From: Deltaproteobacteria bacterium | GTDB lineage: Bacteria > Desulfobacterota > DSM-4660 > Desulfatiglandales > HGW-15 | Length of the DNA: 11,653 nucleotides | NCBI GenBank assembly: GCA_024641835.1 | Contig: JAHECH010000064.1 | Span: 1 to 11,653, forward strand | Reading direction: 5' to 3' | Shown: positions 7,491-11,653 of the stretch, piece by piece | Layout of the letters: each line of letters opens with the position of its first letter | Numbering within the stretch: the first letter of the stretch is position 1 | Made by a program: the position numbers and the translations under genes | The notes under the pieces: generated by a model | Seen by the model: only the letters and a program-made list of their open reading frames with translations | Database searches by the model: none | Told to the model about the DNA's origin: nothing

Positions 7491-7967
7491 CTACTTGAAC
7501 ATTCTGGGACCTATCTCCGTCAACACATTTCTTCTGGTTACAATCCCCACTGGTTTTGACTTTTCGTCAACTACTGCCAGTAAGTTTAGCTTCTTGTGCA
7601 GGATCAATCCGCATGATTTTTCAAAGCTATCACCAGATTTAATCGACAGACGTTTACCGCTCATGATTTCATAGACCTTCCTTATTCCCATAAGCTCACA
7701 CTCGTTGAAAAATCTCGCCATCCATTCCTTTCCCCCGGTCTTGTCGCAAGCGTCACGATAGAGTTGACGAAGTTCGCTCATAAAATCGTCCACGGTCAAG
7801 ACGCCCGCATACTTTCCCTCATTGTCGATAACAATCAGCCCGGGCGAATGAGGAGACTCTTCCAGTTTCTTCTTGATGCCGTCAAAGGCTTCCTTAAGGC
7901 TGGCATCTGCCTTTATTATGGAAAAATCTGACGTCATCACATCTTTGTTCGTTTTTTGAAGTTCCAT
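7491..7967 (-). CDS. Two-CBS-domain protein (putative nucleotide-sensing regulator)
   Basis: A 158-residue soluble protein made almost entirely of a pair of CBS domains, which in other proteins bind adenine nucleotides or similar ligands. The first covers about residues 5-70 (DVMTSDFSIIKADASLKEA, then GLIVIDNEGKYAGVLTVDDF). The second covers about 97-155 (VYEIMSGKRLSIKSGD, then NLLAVVDEKSKPVGIVTRRN). No catalytic domain is attached. I chose ATG at 7967 because GGAGG (7980-7976 on the minus strand) sits at an ideal seven-base spacing; a GTG two codons upstream would be only three bases from it. The gene lies 70 bases downstream of the receiver-domain gene on the same strand, so the two may share a transcript. 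Its partner or ligand cannot be told from sequence. Confidence 0.9.
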   Translation of the reverse strand: MELQKTNKDVMTSDFSIIKADASLKEAFDGIKKKLEESPHSPGLIVIDNEGKYAGVLTVDDFMSELRQLYRDACDKTGGKEWMARFFNECELMGIRKVYEIMSGKRLSIKSGDSFEKSCGLILHKKLNLLAVVDEKSKPVGIVTRRNVLTEIGPRMFK

Positions 7968-8037
7968 CGGCACACCTCCATACCTGAAATTGATGGTTAG
8001 GGCATGAAAATGCCCATTTCGAAGAAGGGCCGAGAGG

Positions 8038-8388
8038 CTAAATTTCTTTCATGATCCCTTGATCTCTTTCTTTCAGCCCCAGCGCTCCATTGACTGTCTT
8101 CTCGAAATCCTCCAGTTTAAACGGCTTGAATATTACCGAGTCTATATAACAGTTTTTCGCCTTTTTGCAAACAGTCTCACTGTCAGCACCTGTGAGTAAT
8201 ATGACCGGGGTATTGGGAGCCCTTTCTTTAATGAAATGAGCTAATCTCGAGCCATCCACGATGGGAATCTGAAGGTCGGTTAAAACCAAATCGAAAGAGT
8301 TCTCGTTAAAGATGGCTAGAGCTTCGACGCCATCCTCGGCAAGAACCACGTCACATCCCACAGCCCCCTTTCCAGTGACCTTCGTCAC
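8038..8388 (-). CDS. Response-regulator receiver domain, N-terminally truncated and possibly inactive
   Basis: The frame encodes a stand-alone receiver domain. Visible are the phosphoacceptor aspartate D38 (LVLTDLQIP), the switch threonine T66 (VILLTGAD) and the conserved lysine K88 (FKPF), followed by the last helix and a short tail. Receiver domains normally begin with a first strand carrying an acidic pair (such as ILVVDD) that binds magnesium; this is absent. The homology seems to reach a little upstream of the GTG at 8388 (KERNLHCRV resembles helix 1), but an in-frame TGA at about 8422-8420 closes the frame and no acidic pair is found in the other frames. The GTG has no convincing ribosome-binding site. 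It is probably a deletion or frameshift remnant, though translation coupled to the small ORF upstream is possible. No output domain is attached. Confidence 0.68.
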   Translation of the reverse strand: MTKVTGKGAVGCDVVLAEDGVEALAIFNENSFDLVLTDLQIPIVDGSRLAHFIKERAPNTPVILLTGADSETVCKKAKNCYIDSVIFKPFKLEDFEKTVNGALGLKERDQGIMKEI

Positions 8389-8422
8389 GCGACAATGGAG
8401 GTTCCGCTCTTTTGTCCTTCAA

Positions 8423-8539
8423 TCAAAGCGTGATTCCAAGACCCTGAGCCAGATGAACTTGGATTCCCTGCGGCGTAACAGCGATCAGGTCCTGTTGCTC
8501 ATTTGAATCTCTTTGAACCTGTCTAATTATGGTATTCAT
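8423..8539 (-). CDS. Small ORF of 38 codons with a strong ribosome-binding site; function unknown
   Basis: ATG at 8539 is preceded by AGAGGAGAAAAGCT, a near-ideal ribosome-binding site (AGGAG seven bases from the ATG). The frame codes for 38 residues beginning MNTIIRQVQRDSNEQQDL and ending GLGITL before TGA at 8425-8423. It contains no cysteine, membrane segment or signal peptide, and I recognise no family. The stop lies 34 bases before the GTG of the truncated receiver, in a different frame. Two readings are possible: a true small protein made from the same transcript, or the 5' end of a larger gene whose remainder was lost in the deletion that beheaded the receiver. A longer in-frame version starting at 8632 exists but would read through the ribosome-binding site and is unlikely. 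Confidence 0.5.
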   Translation of the reverse strand: MNTIIRQVQRDSNEQQDLIAVTPQGIQVHLAQGLGITL

Positions 8540-8897
8540 AGCTTTTCTCCTCTCTTCAGATTGAAGGTTTTTGCGATCTTGTCTGAACTCCAACGACAGG
8601 CAAAGGGTGCAACCTGGCTGCGATAGGAGCATACGAAAAGAACCTTACAGAACCCTTTCCGCAGCATTACAATTTTGAAAGGCATTCTATGGTGTTCGCG
8701 GAGTCATCAAAAAAATGTGTCTCGCCGTGCTACATTTTGTCGGTATGAACGATGATGCTGAGCAGGAGAAGGCTAGAATCTACAGTGAGATGGGCGGGAA
8801 AAGAGGATGCTCGCGCGGGTAGAGAGCTCTCTTGCAGAACTGCGCAAGGCGGGGCTGAAGTGGGGAGGTCAGGAACAAGTGGGGAGACGTTTTAATT
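8540..8897. other. Gap of about 360 bases without a convincing gene
   Basis: Between the small ORF and the FHA gene I see no convincing gene on either strand. The only plus-strand candidate is a 35-codon frame (8715-8822) with no good ribosome-binding site. A weak minus-strand promoter-like pair, TTGATG (8710-8705) and TAGAAT (8689-8684), has a sub-optimal 15-base spacer. The gap suggests that the small ORF and receiver may be transcribed separately from the FHA gene. Confidence 0.4.
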
Positions 8898-9818
8898 CTA
8901 GGGATTAAGCCCCTCCATAATTTCAGATAGTTCTGAAACATATTGACTATACTGAATAAATCCTCCCGTGCGCTGAGCAATGTCTTCAAAAAGAGATACA
9001 TCCTCCATCCCGAAACCATAGGGGTTTTTCAGGGAGTGAAGGTATATGACTCCAACGACTTGGGAACTGCTGATCACCGGGACGCACATGACAGAGGAGA
9101 TTCCATTCGTTTTCAGTGTCACAGCGAGTTCGTTCTCCACCTCTTCTGTCTCAGAATTGGAGATGATCACGGCCTTTTTCCCTTTGATCACGCTGTAGAC
9201 CACCTGTGGAGAAAACTTCGGAGCAGGCCTTCCTGCCAATTCTTTTGACCTATGAGAAAAAAGATCGACCTTTGTCGTGTTAGGATCGATGAGGATGAAC
9301 GCTGCTGTGTCAACCTGCACGAGAAGCTCGACAACAACATCCAGTACCTTTTCCAGCGCATCCTTCAACGGCAATTTCTGCTCAAAAACATGAGAAACCC
9401 TGTAGAGGGTTTCCAGCTTTTTCTGGTTTGTCTTGTCCTTATGGGCGACGAAGATTCCACTTCCATTACCTGTCTCCCTGGTGAGGCCGACGGAATCAAG
9501 AAAAGGCATCATCTGACTCAAGGATGTCTCGCCTATACCGATGACCGTCATCCCTATGGCAATCGGAACTCCTTCCTTTACTTCTACTTCAACTCCAGGA
9601 GTCAGGTAATTGCCCCCGATGAAGGTCCCGTTCTGGCTCCCCAGATCAGTCGCGAAATAACCGTCTGCTTTTTTCACAATCCTTAGATGCTCTCGCGAAA
9701 CGGTTCTGTCCTGTATGGAGATATCATTTCCCAGGGAACGGCCTATGTTGTTGGCACCTTCTTTGAGCTGAAAAGACTGGCCTATGTCTGGCCCGTTGAG
9801 GACATAGAGTTTACTCAT
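8898..9818 (-). CDS. FHA and GAF domain signalling protein
   Basis: A 306-residue soluble protein with two recognisable modules. Residues 1-95 form a forkhead-associated (FHA) domain, which binds phosphothreonine peptides; the core contacts are intact: G26-R27, S41 and H44 (TVSREHL), and N63-G64 (LGSQNGTF). Residues about 133-290 form a GAF domain (LETLYRVSHVFEQKLPLKDA, later SSVMCVPVISSSQVVGVIYL), a fold that often binds cyclic nucleotides or other small ligands. No output domain (GGDEF, phosphatase, sigma-54 activator) follows; the protein ends in a short helix. It is likely an adaptor that docks onto a Thr-phosphorylated protein. I prefer ATG at 9818 to the TTG one codon upstream; GGGAG lies ten bases before the ATG. 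A promoter with a perfect TATAAT lies about 140 bases upstream. The Hanks kinase at 1412-3916 is the only visible source of phosphothreonine. Confidence 0.93.
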   Translation of the reverse strand: MSKLYVLNGPDIGQSFQLKEGANNIGRSLGNDISIQDRTVSREHLRIVKKADGYFATDLGSQNGTFIGGNYLTPGVEVEVKEGVPIAIGMTVIGIGETSLSQMMPFLDSVGLTRETGNGSGIFVAHKDKTNQKKLETLYRVSHVFEQKLPLKDALEKVLDVVVELLVQVDTAAFILIDPNTTKVDLFSHRSKELAGRPAPKFSPQVVYSVIKGKKAVIISNSETEEVENELAVTLKTNGISSVMCVPVISSSQVVGVIYLHSLKNPYGFGMEDVSLFEDIAQRTGGFIQYSQYVSELSEIMEGLNP

Positions 9819-9964
9819 CAACGGTACTCTCCCAAGATGGAGGCCGTGCTTGCTCCCTGAACGGGTAATTTTCCAGGGATCAGGTTCTCGCCTTGGCTAT
9901 TTCTCAAACTCAACCCCTATCTGCCTGAAGGTTTTCAGACAGCCATCTATTCTTGATCCTTATT

Positions 9965-9992
9965 ATTATACCTGATCTGGCTTGCTTGATAA
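9965..9992 (-). promoter_or_regulatory. Predicted promoter for the FHA-GAF gene
   Basis: On the minus strand a perfect TATAAT (9970-9965) is preceded by TTATCA (9992-9987, four of six -35 consensus bases) at a 16-base spacing. The start site would be near 9958, leaving a leader of about 140 bases. The -35 match is only fair. Seen in sequence; activity inferred. Confidence 0.45.
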
Positions 9993-10156
9993 ACATCAAA
10001 AAAACCACAGCTTAATAATAGCATAAGACTGTGATTATGAGAGAGAAAAAGGGAACTCGCAAGGAATTTTACCTACATTCGACGATAATGATCCGGACCC
10101 ACTGCTCATTTCCATAAGTCCACCCCGATCGCCATTCCTACAAATACAGTCATTTT

Positions 10157-10215
10157 GGGTGAAAAATGCGCTTTTCACCCTATTCTCGCATAACGACATG
10201 GTTGTTATAGGTGAA
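10157..10215 (+). promoter_or_regulatory. Competing hairpins upstream of the HtrA-like gene (candidate regulatory element)
   Basis: GGGTGAAAA (10157-10165) and TTTTCACCC (10172-10180) form a perfect nine-pair stem around a six-base loop. The same right arm can instead pair downstream: TTCACC (10174-10179) with GGTGAA (10210-10215), enclosing a second hairpin ATAACGAC, ATG loop, GTTGTTAT (10190-10208) that pairs fully if one G-U is allowed. The two folds exclude each other. No T tract follows, so neither is an intrinsic terminator. It may be an RNA switch in the protease leader, a DNA operator, or coincidence. Confidence 0.4.
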
Positions 10216-10513
10216 TAGTATAGCACAAAAAAAAGAACTCCCACGAGAGAGAACGGCGGGATTGAGGCACGTCAGTGGCATCTGGTTCTGATTTCACCGG
10301 AATTTTGGAAAAGGTCTTTCTCGAATTGGAGGCGAGTTAAAAAAAGTAAAAAAAGGGGTTCATCAGGCAAATGGGCACCCTCTGTCAAGGAGTTCCTTTC
10401 ATGGGAGAGTGCCGTAAAACGGGCATGACCATTGAGTCTGATGAGTAGCATGATGTTCTGATGGCTCGTAATCATTTACCGGATGAACCCAAAGAATGAA
10501 AAGGAGGGGTAAG

Positions 10514-11653
10514 ATGAAATTCGCGAAATTTTTTCTTTCGGTTATTTTGGTCATAGGCATCATGGTTGCCGGCAGTGCGTGGACAGTCGCTTCTCAACGA
10601 GCACCGCAGCAGACCGCGCCCTCACTGCAGGCGGGCCAGACCAACACCACAGGTGGGCTGGACCAGTACTTCCAGAAGGCTCATGAGGAGTACGCAAAAA
10701 ATGCGACCGAGGCGGCTGCTGAGATCCGCAAGGCTGTTGAACTCCTCAAAGGGGATGCTAGCCAGACCACAGGGAAGGCAAAGCAGATGCTTCTGGCGTC
10801 TTCCAAAGAATTGGAAAGCCTGGCCGAGCAGGTCCAGAAAGGAACAGTGAAAGCAGCGCAGGATTTGGATAATGCCTTTTCCCGTGCGCACGCGGCTCTT
10901 GCAACCTATTACCAGCAACGGGCTCTGGATTCCTGGGCAAAAAAAGCGATCTCTGATGCAGGGCAATCTCTAAAAGCAGCCGCGCTCAATCTGGAAGATG
11001 CGTGGAGATGGTCGAAGACCAGGGCGGAGAAAGCATCACAGGCAGCCGTCGACTCGGCGAAAGAGGTTAGTGATAAAATCGCTAAGGGCTCAGGGTGGGT
11101 GAGCACGGAAGTCAGCAAGAGCATTGATGACGTCGGGAAAGAAATCGGGAACCTGCGCAACGAAAAGAAGGGCGATGATCCTTCCGGAACAATCTCCACC
11201 GTACCTCTCGGAGAGACAAACGCCTCTTCTCAAGGCCTTGCCAACGCGATCATAGAGGTCGCCAAGACGAACATCCCGGCTGTGGTGCACATTGAGGTGA
11301 CAGAGCGGCGAGAGGTGCCGAATCCATTCCGGCCTTTTGAGGAGGATCCCTTTTTTCGTCACTTCTTCGGGTCCCCAAAGAGCATTCCCAAGAAGTTCAG
11401 ACAGGAGATGATCGGGGTTGGGACGGGAATGATCATCGACAGCCAGGGACATATCCTGACAAACAACCATGTGGTAGGCGGGGCGAGCAAGATTGTGGTC
11501 ACTCTTTCTGACGGGACCGAATACGACGCTACGGTGGTGGGGACCGACGCCAAGACGGATCTCGGGGTAATCAGGATCTCTGCGGGAAAGAATTTGCCCT
11601 TTGTCACTTTCGGGGATTCGGACCAGGTGCAGGTGGGACAATGGGTAGTAGCT
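10514..11653 (+). CDS. Exported HtrA/DegP-type serine protease with a long helical N-terminal extension (cut by right edge)
   Basis: HtrA proteases degrade or refold damaged proteins in the periplasm. The ATG at 10514 follows a strong ribosome-binding site (AAGGAGGGG, four bases away), and 380 codons stay open to the edge. Residues 1-27 are a signal peptide (MKFAKFFLSVILVIGIMVAG, cleavage probably after TVA). The chymotrypsin-like domain begins near 245 (AIIEVAKTNIPAVVHIEV), with a proline/phenylalanine-rich loop as in DegP, catalytic H319 (LTNNHVVGG) and D349 (KTDLGVIRI), spaced 30 residues apart. The catalytic serine and PDZ domains lie beyond the window. Unusual is residues 28 to about 235: an Ala/Lys/Glu/Gln-rich, probably all-helical region (AAEIRKAVELLKG, SKELESLAEQVQKG, AVDSAKEVSDKI) of a kind not normally found before the protease domain in DegP or DegQ. 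The frame is continuous through the junction, so it is a genuine fusion in this sequence. Confidence 0.92.
   Translation, partial: MKFAKFFLSVILVIGIMVAGSAWTVASQRAPQQTAPSLQAGQTNTTGGLDQYFQKAHEEYAKNATEAAAEIRKAVELLKGDASQTTGKAKQMLLASSKELESLAEQVQKGTVKAAQDLDNAFSRAHAALATYYQQRALDSWAKKAISDAGQSLKAAALNLEDAWRWSKTRAEKASQAAVDSAKEVSDKIAKGSGWVSTEVSKSIDDVGKEIGNLRNEKKGDDPSGTISTVPLGETNASSQGLANAIIEVAKTNIPAVVHIEVTERREVPNPFRPFEEDPFFRHFFGSPKSIPKKFRQEMIGVGTGMIIDSQGHILTNNHVVGGASKIVVTLSDGTEYDATVVGTDAKTDLGVIRISAGKNLPFVTFGDSDQVQVGQWVVA

Larger units (their letters stand above)
9822..10513. other. Long divergent intergenic region between the FHA-GAF and HtrA-like genes
   Basis: This region of nearly 700 bases has no convincing gene on either strand; the open frames present lack ribosome-binding sites and recognisable sequence. 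It contains the FHA promoter, the competing hairpins at 10157-10215, an A-rich stretch at 10339-10358 and a small hairpin at about 10410-10425 (TGCC, GT, AAA loop, AC, GGCA with one bulge). I could not identify a clear promoter for the HtrA-like gene. An unannotated small RNA or a long leader is possible. Confidence 0.45.

Noticed and set aside
7968..7973. GTG start two codons upstream of the CBS gene ATG
   Set aside because: The GGAGG ribosome-binding site would be only three bases from the GTG but seven from the ATG, so the ATG at 7967 is preferred.
8600..8640. Sigma-54-type promoter on the minus strand upstream of the small ORF (GG ... GC near TTGCACCCTTTGCC)
   Set aside because: The GG and GC elements are eleven bases apart rather than the required ten, and the flanking consensus is poor.
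8715..8822. 35-codon plus-strand frame in the gap before the FHA gene
   Set aside because: No good ribosome-binding site, no recognisable sequence, and length easily expected by chance.
10320..10513. Possible cyclic-di-GMP (GEMM) riboswitch or other known riboswitch in the protease leader
   Set aside because: Short hairpins are present, but I could not match the conserved core bases of any riboswitch class that I know.

Overview
The window looks like part of the chromosome of a free-living Gram-negative bacterium, most likely of the deltaproteobacterial (Desulfobacterota-like) group. This placement is an inference from gene content: a PilB/GspE-type ATPase, a CHASE2-fused Hanks-type kinase, a stand-alone FHA-GAF protein, a classical Lon and a secreted HtrA protease, with moderate GC and AT-rich intergenic regions. 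No sequence search was possible, so taxonomy is tentative. I saw no tRNA, rRNA or CRISPR array.

Layout, left to right. (1) 2-988, minus strand: the N-terminal 329 codons of a GspE/PilB-family secretion or pilus assembly ATPase, cut by the left edge just before the expected Walker A; it carries a near-perfect tandem MshEN cyclic-di-GMP-binding motif. (2) 989-1411: divergent intergenic region with one good sigma-70-type promoter pointing each way. (3) 1412-3916, plus: membrane-bound CHASE2 sensor fused to a Ser/Thr protein kinase. (4) 3917-4493: no gene, but a possible terminator, a roughly 285-bp inverted-repeat (MITE-like) element and further hairpins. (5) 4494-6836, minus: complete Lon protease with an inverted repeat in its upstream region. 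(6) about 7045-7443, plus: the 3' remnant of an enoyl-CoA hydratase gene. (7) 7491-9818, minus: a signalling cluster that reads, in transcription order, FHA-GAF protein, a 38-codon small ORF with a strong ribosome-binding site, a receiver domain that has lost its N-terminus, and a two-CBS-domain protein. (8) 9822-10513: intergenic, with a promoter for the FHA gene and an unusual set of competing hairpins. (9) 10514 to the right edge, plus: the first 380 codons of an exported HtrA/DegP-type protease with an unusual helical extension of about 210 residues before the protease domain.

The themes are signal transduction and protein quality control. A Hanks-type kinase (extracytoplasmic CHASE2 input) and an FHA protein (phosphothreonine reader) lie about 5 kb apart and could be functional partners, with receiver and CBS modules as further switches; Lon handles cytoplasmic and the HtrA-like protein envelope proteolysis. 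The cyclic-di-GMP motif in the pilus/secretion ATPase adds a second-messenger input. The area also shows decay and rearrangement: a beheaded enoyl-CoA hydratase, a beheaded receiver and a palindromic repeat element. I did not find a clear-cut novel multi-gene system. The best leads are the HtrA extension, the 38-codon ORF/receiver junction, the repeat element and the competing hairpins upstream of the HtrA gene.
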